A stretch of 64,000 nt of DNA from Hyaloperonospora brassicae (GCA_947650285.1 CANTFL010001323.1:1-64000), one strand, 5' to 3'; positions 10,849 through 21,468 are shown, counted from the stretch's first letter. The notes: generated from the letters alone by a model not told the origin. A program made the numbers and translations.

Positions 10849-12420
10849 GTGGAGGCTACTGATCTGGCTGAGACTGCAACGTTTCAGGATGCGATCAGCG
10901 GACCTAATCAAGTTCACTGGCGCAAGGCCATTCGTGCCGAGCTCGAGTCGATGCGACTTCGCGGTGTCTTTCGTGCTGCCGAGTTGCCAAGTAACCAACG
11001 CGCTATCGGGACCAAGAGGGTGTTCAAGATCAAGCGCAAAGCAAGCGGATCGATCGAGAAGTTCAAGGCGCGTTTAGTTGCGAAGGGCTTCAAGCAGAAG
11101 TACGGAATCGACTACACCGAAACATTCTCGCCGGTGGTCAAGTACGTGACACTGCGCATGGTAATTGCGATCACCAAGTACTTCGACTGGTCTCTCGACC
11201 AACTTGACGTGGTAACGGCATTCCTGTACGGAGTGATGAAGGAAAAGGTGTTCTGCAACATTCCAGGAGGTGTTGAGATGGATGGCGACTTCGACTGTTT
11301 CGAGTTGGTGAAAGCGATCTACGGTCTCAAGAAAGCGTCGCGCGTGTGGAACGAGACTTTCGACGACTTCGTGTGCTCAATCGGATTTCAAGTATCGGCA
11401 TTCGACCCGTGTCTCTACATCAAGATGGTCGACGGTCACTGCGTGCTGGTGCTGGTCTACGTGGACGACGTGCTCGTGACAGGCAGCTCACTCGACTTGA
11501 TCGCGCAGACAAAGGCCGATCTCAAGACGCGCTTCGAGATGACCGACAGCGGCAAGTGCACTTTTGTGCTGGGCATCGAATTGGTCGACGGACCTGACGG
11601 CAGTGTCACCATGTGCCAGCGCCGCTATGTCGACGACATCCTTAAGCGCTTCGGTATGGACGAGTGCAAGGCCACTGTTGGTCCGGTCGACTTGAGCTCT
11701 CCACTTGTGCCTAGCAACCATGGGACCAAGGTGGACGCTCCGTTTCGCGAAGCAGTTGGTGCTCTGATGCACCTGATGACCGCGACCCGCCCAGACATAG
11801 CGTATGCTGTGGGTTACGTGTCGCGCTTCATGGAGAATACGCAACAAGAGCACTGGGTTGCAGTAAAGCGCATCTTCCGCAACCTTCGAGGCACCAAGTC
11901 GCACGGGGTCTGCTACCAACCAAGCGACAAGATCGACTTTCGCGGATACTCCGACGCGGACTGGGCTGGCGACCACGCGGATCGCAAGTCGACTTCAGGC
12001 TACGTGTTGATGCTGCTCGTCGCACCCATCAGCTAAGGAAGCAAGAAACAGTCTAGCGTGTCGCTATCGACGAGTGAAGCGGAGTACATCGCGCTGAGTC
12101 TGACCATCCAAGAAGGCAAGTGGATCCATCGCCTGCTATTCGAAATCATGGTGGCCTCTAACGAGGAAGGACCCGAGCTCATGATTCGTGAAGACAACCA
12201 GTCGTGCATCAAGATGACGAAGAACCCAGTCAACCACGGACGTGCCAAGCACATCGACATCAAGTACCACCACATCCGTGGTGAAGTCAAGCGCGGCGAA
12301 GTGCAGCTTGAGTATTGCGAGACGGCGACCATGTTAGCGGACATCATGACGAAGGGACTACATGGACCACGCCACAAGGACTTGACGGCGGCTCTCGGCA
12401 TCCGTGCGAGTTCGGATTGA
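10849..12420 (+). pseudogene. pol: Copia reverse transcriptase and RNase H, element A
   Basis: This is one of the best-preserved RT regions here, open for 395 codons (10849-12036). It contains the Copia RT motifs: HWRKAIRAEL, LDVVTAFLYG with the first catalytic Asp (about 11205), and YVDDVLV (about 11458). It then enters RNase H with SDADWAGD (about 11950). A TAA at 12034-12036 replaces the Trp of the conserved SWGSKK, and RNase H continues in frame from about 12040 to 12420 (EAEY, EDNQSCIKM, LADIMTKGL). Apart from that stop the frame is intact. It ends 7 bp before the 3' LTR, a normal spacing for a polypurine tract. Confidence 0.88.
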
Positions 12421-12427
12421 GGAGGCG

Positions 12428-12712
12428 TATTGAGGGTTACCGGTACAATCCGAACTTAGCGCGTAGTTCTTACGGGGTAGTTCTTACGTCGGTAATTACC
12501 GCAGAGATGATTAGACGCGTAGGATGATTGGACGCGTGTAAATCAGGTTGATTAGATGCACCATGTGATTGGATGCAGTCTAGGGTAGGCAGAGTTAAGA
12601 CCTATGAATCAATCACTTTCGAATCCTCCCTCAAGTGAGCAAGTGTTCTCCGCTTCGTTCTCTCCGGTCTCTCCGCTCCGTTTTCGCTTCGCCTCCCGCT
12701 CAAGTATCAACA
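12428..12712 (+). repeat. Copia LTR shared by elements A and B
   Basis: This 285-bp LTR is preceded by the polypurine tract GGAGGCG and followed by GGTTATGAACAC and a gag start. It serves as 3' LTR of A and 5' LTR of B. Four TGATTRGAYGC repeats sit at 12508, 12525, 12549 and 12566. Confidence 0.92.
12508..12576 (+). promoter_or_regulatory. Four direct repeats TGATTRGAYGC in the Copia LTR
   Basis: The copies start at 12508, 12525, 12549 and 12566, which is two pairs each spaced 17 bp. The second member of each pair contains ATTGG, a CCAAT box on the other strand. The arrangement recurs in the other family-1 LTRs. Enhancer function is inference. Confidence 0.5.
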
Positions 12713-12716
12713 GGTT

Positions 12717-14100
12717 ATGAACACAAGCGCCATGTCCTCCAGCAACGCCTCGACCAGTGTCTCCATCGATAAGTTCGATAGGGATAACTACTCAACCTGG
12801 TGTCGCTACATGCGTGGCGTGTTCTTGACGAAGTCCGTCTGGCACGTCGTGAACCGCGAATCGTCTCCAACTTTCACTGACCCGCGAGCGTCAGATGAGT
12901 ACGTCAAGTCGAGCAACATCGCGTTCGGGTTGATGTTGCTGCAAATGGACGCGGACTACCACCATGTGGTCGACAGCTGTGAAGAAGCATGGGCAGCGTG
13001 GTCGCGGTTGAAGATGCTCTATGGTGGGTCGCAGAAGACGGGACGCATATACCTCAAGCACCAGCTGTTCAGCATCAAGATGGCGGAAGGAGGCAACGTC
13101 TTGCATCACTACAACGAAGTCCTGAACATCAGCGCCAAGCTTCGCAGCATCGGTGCCAAGATGGAAGACGAAGACGTTGCGATCTGCTTGCTGCTCAGTC
13201 TCCCGAAGAGCTTCGAGAACATGGTTCTGAACATGGAGATGAGCAATGCAGAGCTTCGTACGCAAGATGTGGTCAAAGTGCTGACGAATGAGCACACCAA
13301 GCGGCAAGGCGAGAAGATGACGATGGCAACGAAAGAGCGACAAAGGCATTCAGTACCGAGCGCGAGCCCTACCAATGCACGTATTGTGGCAAGGTGGGGC
13401 ACACGGCAGAGCGTTGCTGGACGAAGCAAAAGGATGAAAGTCGAGGAGCCCGACGCGGCGGCAATGGTCGTGGACGCGGGGAAAACAATGTCCAGTGGCG
13501 ACATTATGATGAAGGCAGCAGCTACGATCGAGTGGCGTTTGCAGTTTCGATCGAATGCGGCGTTTCGACGAACAAGAATGGATCAGGGATGTGGGCCGTT
13601 GACAGCGGGGCAAAACATCACATCTGCCACGACAAGTTCAAGTTTACAAGCTTGGTCGAAGGCAACTATGGCGAGATCCTGGTGGCTGATGGCAACAAGG
13701 CAGCAATCAAAGGTGTGGGAACTATCGTTGAAAAGGTGGTCCTGCCTAACGGGGATGAGCGCGAGATCGAGATCAAGAACGCGCTCTATGTGCCCAGCAT
13801 GAGCAAAAATCTGCTTTCGGTGCCGCAGATTAACAAGCATGGCAACTTCCAAGTGGTGTTCGACGGGGCTACGATGTACGTTGCTCGCAAGGATCCCAAC
13901 CAAGTGGTGGCAGCTGCCGATCTAATCGATGGATTCTACTGGCTTCGCACGACGAAGCGATCGGCCAATGTGTCATCACGCGGCAACGATGTTGAACTAC
14001 ATGCGCAAATGGGTCATGCTCCAGTCGACGTGCTTCGCAAGATGGTGACAAGCAACGTGATCAAGGACGCTCCGATATGTTCCAAGCCGAATGGACCAAG
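12717..14100 (+). pseudogene. gag: Copia Gag-protease, element B (frameshifted)
   Basis: The frame starts [10 protein letters not shown] and is nearly identical to element C. A net 16-bp deletion near 13330 shifts the frame. The zinc knuckle ([14 protein letters not shown] in element C) and protease therefore continue in the frame used from 13394. The protease keeps the catalytic Asp ([11 protein letters not shown], about 13600-13630). The pre-integrase sequence [12 protein letters not shown] follows, and the frame ends at about 14100. There an internal deletion removes the integrase core and joins the sequence to the RT linker. Confidence 0.85.
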
Positions 14101-14346
14101 CAAATGAAGATGAAGAAAAAAAGTCGGAAGAGCAGCATGACACACCGACTTCCCCCGCGTTTTGGCATGCGAGTGCAAATGCTGTCGAAGCAGCAATAAA
14201 TTTATCGGATCCGTCGACATTTGAAGAAGCAGTGGGTGGCCCGGACCAAGTACACTGGCGCAAGGCAATTAATGCGGAGCTCGATTCAATGAAGCTTCGC
14301 GGTGTCTTCCGTGCGGCCAAGTTACCCAACGGACAAAGCACCATTA
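14091..14346 (+). pseudogene. pol: Copia RT N-terminus, element B, after internal deletion
   Basis: This matches the linker and RT start of element C at 34450-34705 (EEQHDTPTSPAFWHA, FEEAVGGPDQVHWRKA, LRGVFRAAKLPNGQST). The sequence from integrase to the linker, about 1 kb in element C, is missing. The joint has microhomology around AATGGACCAAG / AATGGAGATGAAG. At 14346 Copia sequence ends and an inverted Gypsy LTR fragment begins. Confidence 0.85.
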
Positions 14347-15042
14347 GGACATTACTCATGGACCTTCCACGAGCATGTATATTTCAATCCAATAGCTCCA
14401 TTATCGATATACATATAGTCAGCAGGGAACATGGCCGATCTGATGCCCAATTCGAGATCGTTGAGGATCGACACAGTGCGATCCGGCCCTATATGCCTTT
14501 TCCGTTCGTTGTGCAAGCTCCGATACTATACTCAACGGTTTATCCGCACAATAGGACCATCCACGGTTCTCACAACGATCCCACAGACCTCCACGAACAT
14601 CCACACTTCCAGATCGGACTATACTTAATCAAAATCAGTACTCCCATTAAAGATCGGTGATGTGTATCTTCGATCACCTGGATGCTACACATCTGTCAAA
14701 GAGTCACGTCGCATCGCCTGGTCTCAGACGTACCTTTCTCAGTTCAGATCGGTCGTCTGGTTCAATCTAGTCCCTCGTCCCAGATCGCACCGTGGAAATC
14801 ATCTATGTCTGCGACTCTTCTTACATTGTTCCAAGAGAATCACCCCTTTCTGCGCCTCGTCTCAGACCGTTCCCCGTCCACCCTTCGGTCTACCGTTGGA
14901 TCGGTCCGTCGATCTCCGTGGGATCACCTTCCGTCTCTCATCGGATCGCCAGATCACTTAGTGCCATTTCTACCAGTAGGTGGCGCCTCAATTGGATGGC
15001 CACCGATCCATATCATAAAATTTGATTAATGACTTTGCCACA
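14347..15042 (-). repeat. Diverged Gypsy LTR, 5' portion, minus orientation
   Basis: It matches the first ~620 bp of the Gypsy-1 LTR (17217-17840) in reverse. Its right edge reads GACTTTGCCACA, the LTR terminus TGTGG..AAGTC with two changes. It is clearly more diverged than the Gypsy-1 LTRs. The left part is lost at the joint with Copia element B. No internal Gypsy sequence follows at either end. Short open frames in it are not genes. Confidence 0.75.
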
Positions 15043-15054
15043 CTAATGTAGCAA

Positions 15055-16080
15055 AAACATACGGATCAATGTCAATCATGGCTTTTCATCATTCCCCAAC
15101 AGATTGACTCGGCCAGGACATTCCTTTTAATGACAATTCCATGTTTAGTCTGAACGTTTGCAGCAATGTGATAGCAACAAAAGGCATTATGAGCGTTCGG
15201 AAGACTTTTTGCCACTAAGTTTACCAGCCCTTGTTCACGGTCATTTACCACTTTACTTCCACGTTCGTTGATCCCATAATGCGCTTTACCCAAGCTAGTC
15301 AAAAACCAGTCCCACGTCTCCTCACATTCATTTAAAAATCACTTATCCCAAAATCTCCAGTTTCTCCTGAGCATGCATTGACACAGCCAAAGAAGGATCT
15401 GATTAAAGCGGGTCTTAGAAAATGTCCCATCAACAGCCACAAAGCAGCGAATGTGTTATTAATCGTATCTCGTTGCACCCGGAGCAATGAATAGACGATG
15501 AAATCATTTTTCCGTGCCGTTTTCGCTTGAAACTTGTTGTGTTTTGAGCTTCACAATATTTTCGGGATCCTCACGAAGAAAACATTAATCATAGCCTTCC
15601 ACCAAATTGAACTGCTCCCGTTGCGAATTGATTGTCTCAACACACAATGCTTGAATTGCTTTGTGAGCGGTAGTATACGGAATGTCGACACCAAGTTTTC
15701 TTTTTAGAAAATGCTGAACATCCTCAATAAGAGCCTTGCTGTTTACTGTCATGCCTTCGCGAAGCTGCTTTACCAAAAATGCGTGCTCACGCTGGGACCC
15801 TCAAGACTTCTAAAGCGATCATTGGCATGCATGCTGATCTTGCATCTGACTGATACGAAATTGTTCGGGTTTTTTATGGAATGATATGCGGGCATATGCA
15901 CAACAATCGTCACTTGAACCTTTGAGGTAGGCTCTAGTCTTTTTTCTGTCGAAGACTTTTTAGCTACGTTGATCTTTTGCTGCCTGTGACCGAATGGCCA
16001 TCATTGCTTCATCCATATTGCGAAGGATAGTCCTTTTAAAGCTGGCACGTCGGGAGTGATGGTAGGTGGCATGACGGTTG
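15055..16080 (-). pseudogene. Mutator-like (MULE) transposase remnant
   Basis: On the minus strand the fragments run in order. A diverged N-terminal piece is readable around 16020-15800, with cysteines then HAC, resembling the MuDR DNA-binding region. A helix-rich segment lies at 15776-15585 (FLKRKLGVDIPYTTAHKAIQAL). A DDE-type core follows at about 15450-15070. The core shows VAVDGTFSKTRFNQ, whose Asp corresponds to the first MULE catalytic Asp, and VVNDREQGL with the second, then HNAFCCYHIAANVQ. Stops and frame changes separate the pieces, and the C-terminal third with the Glu and the zinc motif is missing. I see no terminal inverted repeats. The MULE assignment rests on motif resemblance. 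Confidence 0.7.
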
Positions 16081-16215
16081 GTTGAGAATCCTGTAAAAGA
16101 AGCATGTTTGGAGCGATAGGAAGAGTGATCTTGAGGGATGATGTCTCGGAGATGATCTTTGAGACTGCGAGGGTAACTTAAGGGGACTTCTTTGCGGCGC
16201 TCGCGAGGCTAAGAC

Positions 16216-16466
16216 CAAAAAGACTAAAAAGTTTCCTATTTTGTGAATAAATAAAAAGTGTTTTATTCTATAAAATTCCGATTAAAAGTGTCTGATTCTA
16301 TGTAATTTCTATATATATTTATAATAGGTACTTAGTTCGCAACTTTGAATACTGACTCTAAGCCTATTATTCGCAGTGACGTCAACCAATGACGTCACCC
16401 ACTGACGTCACGCAATGGCGTCATTCCGCTGACGTCATGCAACGACGTCATTCCCTGACTTCTCCC
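16216..16466 (-). repeat. Probable LTR (U3/promoter part) of a third Copia lineage
   Basis: This is a 250-bp AT-rich stretch immediately downstream of the minus-strand RNase H end. On the minus strand it starts with a purine-rich AAGGGAGAAG (a likely polypurine tract), passes through the TGACGTCA cluster, then reaches a TATA-like run (TATAAATATATATA, about 16328-16311). The far LTR end could not be placed because there is no second copy to compare. Confidence 0.5.
16377..16450. promoter_or_regulatory. Six CRE-like TGACGTCA palindromes, ~13 bp apart
   Basis: Perfect TGACGTCA lies at 16377, 16390, 16403 and 16430; one-mismatch copies lie at 16416 (TGGCGTCA) and 16443 (CGACGTCA). The spacing is 13,13,13,14,13 bp. 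TGACGTCA is the classical CREB/ATF bZIP site. The position upstream of a TATA-like run on the minus strand suggests a U3 enhancer; binding is inference. Confidence 0.7.
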
Positions 16467-17163
16467 TTACTGGTACATACCGGTACCAACCGGTATATCG
16501 AAGCTTGGTCTTCCATTTGCTTCAACACTTGACGCAGCTTGACGAGGTGTCTTCTTCACAGCCGCCATCTGTCCAACACTCCCTCTCGCCTCGTTAGCTG
16601 CGGCACCTTGGATCCCAAGTCGATCGCGACGATTTTCAAATTGTACAGCGGCGATCGGCTTGGTCATCATGCCCGCCAGCATATCTTGCGTTGAGCAATA
16701 CTCCAAAATGACTTCACCCAATTCCACCTTTTCACGCACAAAATGGTAGCGTATGTCAATGTGCTTTGTTCTCTTGTGGAACTCCGGGTTCTTGGCGATA
16801 GCGATTGATCCTTGGTTGTCTTCATACATCTTGATAGCTTCGTCGCTTGTCATCTCACTAAGTTCCCCCCAAAACACCTTGAGCCATACTGCTTCTTTGA
16901 TTGCTTGGAAAGCGCCATGTATTCTGCTTCCGTTGAAGATAGCGCGACCGTCCGTTGTTTCTGGCTTTTCCAGCTGATGCATCCTCCGTTCATCATGAAC
17001 ACATAGCCGCTTGTACTTCATCTTGACTCAATGTCGCCGGCCCAGTCTGCGTCGGTCTACCCGCAGATACGGCTTTCTTCTTCACGTGTAAACTCAAGAC
17101 CATGATTGGGCGTAGCTTGCAGGTATCTCAGTACACGCTTCAAAGCTTGCCAGTGAGTCGGGC
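16467..17163 (-). pseudogene. pol: RT C-terminus and RNase H of a third Copia lineage
   Basis: The minus strand reads from about 17160: HWQALKRVLRYLQATPNHG (RT end), TDADWAGD (RNase H start), SSTEAEYMAL, then after a frameshift near 16918 AIKEAVWLKVFWGEL, EDNQGSIAIAKNP and KHIDIRYHFVRE. In-frame stops precede TDADWAGD and follow the DIESR stretch. Sequence and motif variants (DNQGS rather than DNQSC) separate it from the other Copia families. The C-terminus extends ~50 residues beyond the usual end, with a TPRQAASS segment, and stops at 16467. The 5' parts of this element are absent. Confidence 0.82.
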
Positions 17164-17216
17164 ATGGGTCGGACGAGAACTGGGGTTATGATCCCACTGC
17201 AGCAGCTAGATCCGGA

Positions 17217-18993
17217 TGAGGTGAAGTCACTAATCAAATTTTGTACGAGGATCGGTGGCTACACATTTGGGACGCTACTTACTGGTGGAAAAAGAGGCCA
17301 TGGGACTTGGCGATTTAATAAGGATAAGGATTGGCGATCCGATCCAACTGTCGTCAGACTGATGGGTATGGAACGATCTGAGACGGGGTGATCCGGGACA
17401 AGACGACAGTTAGGACGATTTCCATGGAGCGATCTGGGACAAGGATCTGAGATCAGGTGATGTGATGTGACTCTGTGACGAAGGTGTAACATCCTGCAGA
17501 CCAGTGACACTCTCTACGGGTCTCCCAAAGGGAGTACTGAAGTACTGATTTAGGTTAATTATGGACCGATCTGGAAGTGGGGATGTTTGTGGGGGTCCGT
17601 GGGACCGTTGTGAGAATTGTGGATGGTCCCATTGTGCGGATAAACCGTTGAGTATAGTATCGGAGCATGCACAATGAACGGAAAAGGCATATAGGGCCGG
17701 ATTGCACTATGTCGATCCTCAACGATCTCGAATTGGACATCAGATCGGTCATATTTTCTGCTGGTTATGGATATATCGATGATGGAGCTATTGTATGATG
17801 ACGTACATGCTTGTTGAAGGTTCATGAGTGATGTCGCAAAAGTTCAGACCGAAAGAGCCAGTGGAAGCCGGTTGAATTGACGTCGCAAAATGGATTTAGA
17901 CACATTCGGCATTTGGATACTATTTTGGTCTTTTCGGTACCGAAATTGGGTATTAGGTACCGCATTTGGAATTTGCTCCCTTTTTGGTGTCTAGGTACGA
18001 TATCGGGAGTATTGGCGCTATCTTTGGAGCACAGGTCACGAAATTTCGACACGTGTTCAAGGGGGCGGTCAAGCTTAAAGGTGATATCGACTTGGAGAGT
18101 GACCTACGGTTGGGAATAGGCTTAAGGATAGGTTGGATATTAATTTGGTTGGTTAATAAACAGACTTGAACTATACTTCTTCTGCTCACGACGCACGTTC
18201 CCCTCCCCTCTTCTCCGGGCAAGATTGATTTGGCTTCCCCGGCGGGTCAAGGCGCGCGTGTTACAAGGACACAGAAGACCGATCTTGGATTGTTGGCCAA
18301 GATCGAGAAGAGCGATCTCGGGATATTTGGCCCGGATCGATCAAGTACTCACAATCAACTCAACTGCTAGGGTAGCAGCAACATCAGGAAAAGGAAAAGG
18401 ACATTGGACACAAGATCGCGAGACGGCGCTAGTGGTCAGAAGATCGGGACAAGGCGTTCAAGACAAGACCGAGCAAGATCGTTTTGATTTACTGGACAGA
18501 TCGGCACGTTTCATTTTGGCGAAACCCAGGACCGATCTGCCCACATTGCGCACTTCCGGCAAGATCGGCCGATCCCGAGACTAGATTGGACGGATCCCAA
18601 CGCAAGATCGACGCAAGACTATCATTTGCTGAGTGAAGATTTCCGCACAGCGAAGACCCCGATCCCGAAGACAAATCGAGATCGGTGTGATTCAAGATCG
18701 CGACATCTCCAAATAGAGATCGCCGCGACTCAATATCAAGATCGCAGAACCCCGTTCGTGGTGTGAAGATTTCCGCACCGGAAGCGAACGCTCAACCCAA
18801 CCTCTCAGCGAGATCGACATCTCCCAAGGCCATTACGAAGAGCTCAAGCCAGCCCAACCGACGGGTACACAAGGTGAGCACTAGGTTATACAGCAAGGCA
18901 CGGATTGGAGTACCCCCTCCGTGAGTTGGCAAGTCCGGGCAAGTGGAAGATCGACACTCACATAGGCAATTTTGTGAGATCGACTTCACCACA
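17217..18993 (+). repeat. 5' LTR of Gypsy-1 (1,777 bp)
   Basis: It starts TGAGGTGAAGTC (one change from TGTGGTGAAGTC at the 3' LTR) and ends GACTTCACCACA, giving a 12-bp terminal inverted repeat. The ends are confirmed by the 3' LTR start at 29941, the complete LTR at 58517-60381 and the LTR end at 40039. One base after the end lies the primer-binding site. An AATAAA lies at 18155-18160. The short open frames inside are not conserved as proteins. It holds no gene. Confidence 0.9.
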
Positions 18994-18994
18994 A

Positions 18995-19012
18995 TGGTGC
19001 GCGTGCCCGGAT
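18995..19012 (+). promoter_or_regulatory. Primer-binding site of Gypsy-1
   Basis: TGGTGCGCGTGCCCGGAT begins one base after the LTR. Its reverse complement ends ...GCACCA and fits the 3' end of a tRNA: T-stem strand CCGGG, 7-nt acceptor strand CACGCGC, discriminator A, CCA. The tRNA identity was not determined. The 160-bp leader that follows, to the gag ATG, shows nothing else. Confidence 0.7.
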
Positions 19013-19170
19013 CTTCTGAGGCCTCTGGATTTCACTGTGAGTCCACTGGCGAAGATGTCAAGATCAGGCAAGAACCTGGGATGTAAGTGTCAGCGACAGA
19101 GGGATCGACGCAGACACGCAGAAACACAAGATCCTCGGATCATCGGAGTTTTGAAAGGGGATCTGATGAA

Positions 19171-21468
19171 ATGAAAATGAAAGAGGAAGATCGAGAGATC
19201 GATCTGGAAGATAAACCTCAACCCCCTCCTAGGGTCCTTTCGGGGGCCACCGCAGATCGCTCTGCAAAGAGCAATCTGCTGGATGAAAATCCAAAGGCGA
19301 AAGCCAAACCCTACCTCCTCATTGACATATATCCTGACCTCAAGCCGAGGAACACGATCGCGAGATCGACCACATCTGAACGACCCACGACGAGATCAAT
19401 AAGATCGGACGTCAAGGATTGCCAGAACGGCCGAACCGTGCAATCGAAGATCGGAGTCAAAGAGGAATACTATGAAACACCAGACAAGATCGCGATGCCG
19501 AAAATGGAATATAACCCAGTGAAGATCGCGTTCAGAGAGAAGAAGAAGACGAATAAAGCGCGGGAGCGTGCGAAATGGCAGTACTATTATGGCCATTTGA
19601 AGACACTATTCAAGACGGATCCAGTGTTCAAGATATTAAGGGCCAAATTGATTGGTCCATTGGATAAGCCGATCTCGGTCCCACCTCCTGGGACCAACAA
19701 AGTCGACGAGATCAATTTGATTTTGCAGATGTTGGACGACATGGGTGTCTGTCCTAACGCTCTAGATGGAGATGAGCTGCTGAGTTACAGCTTGGAACAG
19801 TTGAACAACGCGGCAAATGAGTTTGTGGAGATCATGATTATGCTGGTGGGCAAAGCCAATAATCCTGAAGACAATACCGAGACACCCTCAGACTCGCTCC
19901 AGGAACACCCCGCGGGATCGACCCGCTACACTTCGGATGACTCCGAGAGTGAGTCAGATGGACCCATCAGCATTCGTCGGATGTCTCTAGGACAATCAGG
20001 TGGTACGTTTCTAAAGAACAAGATCGGTCAAGTCAAGGTTGACCCCTTTTAAAGGACAAGCCAAGAGCGACATGTTACTGAGATTGGCCGGTACCCGTAC
20101 TGGGCTGGACGATCAAGAAGAAAGCGATCTAAGTCGGCACTTCAATGCAGCCATGAGGAAGTGCGAGGAGGATCAACGTACAGCTCAGCAAATGAATCGA
20201 CAGCCAAACCACTACCCAGATCGCCGTGCCTTTCTCCAACCCTTGCACGAAAGCCATCACATGCCGGATGTGGAGATGGAATCGGTGGAGTCGGAAACTT
20301 ACCAACAGATCCATCATGGGGCGGAATACGACCCAGATGATCTATGGATGCCCGAACCACGGCGCCCTCATGTAGCCGCGACTGGTGTGACTGTCGGAGG
20401 GGGAAACATCACGCAGAGGATCAGAATCTCAGCGATTTCGGAACTGAAAGAATTCTCAGGGAAAGATCGGGAAGAAGATAAAGCACGAACTTGGATCGGC
20501 AAATTGAAGTCAGCGTTCATCCGGGACCAAGCACCGGACGAAGAGAGATGTCTGGTTTTCGGTGATCTCATGGTGGGTCACGCCCGTTATTGGTACCGAC
20601 AGCTGAGTAGATCAACGAGAATCAATTGGAAAGAATTGATGGACAGTTTTCTCGTGGAATATGCGGGACACGGGATGTCCGCGAGCCGGCAATATTACCA
20701 CGCAAAGAAACGATCGGAGGAAGATCCTTTGCAGTACCTGTATCGGCTTAATGTGATGGGACTGCAGGCGAAGATACCGGTGATGACTGGATTGCCAGCT
20801 GCGCGCAAGGAACATGTCAACCATTTCATTGACACCTTGGACGACCCCGATCTGTCCAATCAATTGCTACTGCTGAATATAGAAAACGCAGACGACATGC
20901 AAAAAACGCTACATGGATATCAACAAGGGAGATCCAGTTAAGGGAAAGTGATGATGTAATCGTCCAAGTTCAGACAGAAGGGAACTCAGGGTCCAGCGCT
21001 GTCTAAGCCTGCACGAGCGGTGAGGATGATCCGTTCCGAGGATGTCAGCAGCGAGTCAGGATCGGACACCTACGGATCGGATTTGGAAGATCGATTGAGA
21101 TCGGTTCACGTGTCTGCTACTACGGATCGGCACCCATCCCCCAATGACGTTACGGCAAACGCGAGATCGGTCGACCCTAACGTTCGTCGAGATTACCAAG
21201 ATCGCAATATGTCATCGAAGCCGTGCACTCATTGCGGATCGACCAAGCATGGAGATCTCGGTTGCTGGAAGAGGCTCACTTGTCAGAAGTGTGGGCGCAA
21301 AGGACACCCCTCTGATAATTGTTTTTTTGTGTGTCGTGCCTGCAGTGAGATGCATGACACGGGGAAATGTCCCATGGGGGAGTTCTACAACATGATCCGC
21401 CAGTGGTACGTCCCAAACAAGCATGCGGGGATGCTGCCAGAGAAGGCCGAGAAGATGTTAAACTAGGA
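19171..21468 (+). pseudogene. gag: Gypsy-1 Gag with three zinc knuckles
   Basis: Gag would form the particle and bind RNA. The first in-frame ATG is at 19171 (MKMKEED); the frame is open upstream to the leader. The N-terminal third is charged, with a Lys/Arg-rich stretch REKKKTNKARERAK. At 20039-20052 a run CCCCTTTT appears to hold one extra base, so the frame changes by +1 (DPF/KGQAKSD). The capsid-like region follows (RTWIGKLKSAF, ARYWYRQL, WKELMDSFLVEY, YLYRLNVMG; about 20480-20800). Stops at 20939 and 20957 interrupt the frame. It then continues to three knuckles, CTHCGSTKHGDLGC, CQKCGRKGHPSDNC and CRACSEMHDTGKC (21225-21375; the third has one residue fewer before His). It ends at TAG 21466-21468, overlapping pol. 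Confidence 0.85.

Larger units (their letters stand above)
8071..12712 (+). mobile_element. Copia element A, full length with shared LTRs
   Basis: The 5' LTR is 8071-8354 (284 bp) and the 3' LTR is 12428-12712 (285 bp). Between them are gag, protease, integrase, RT and RNase H in the Copia order (integrase before RT), and a polypurine tract GGAGGCG at 12421-12427. The 3' LTR is followed at once by the primer-binding site and gag of element B, so A and B share an LTR. Tandem Copia elements sharing an LTR usually arise by LTR-LTR recombination. The copy has several frameshifts and two stops and is not autonomous as read. Confidence 0.92.

Noticed and set aside
14350..15030. Open frames in the Gypsy LTR fragments (also 17559-17825, 30283-30558, 59693-59959)
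   Set aside because: They are the same LTR segment in different copies, with no conserved start and no domain. LTR sequence explains them.
17485..18268. TGTAACA...TGTTACA inverted ends inside the Gypsy LTR, resembling a separate LTR
   Set aside because: Homology between the two LTRs of Gypsy-1 extends upstream to 17217/29941. The TGTGGTGAAGTC...GACTTCACCACA ends, the primer site and the polypurine tract all fit the longer LTR.
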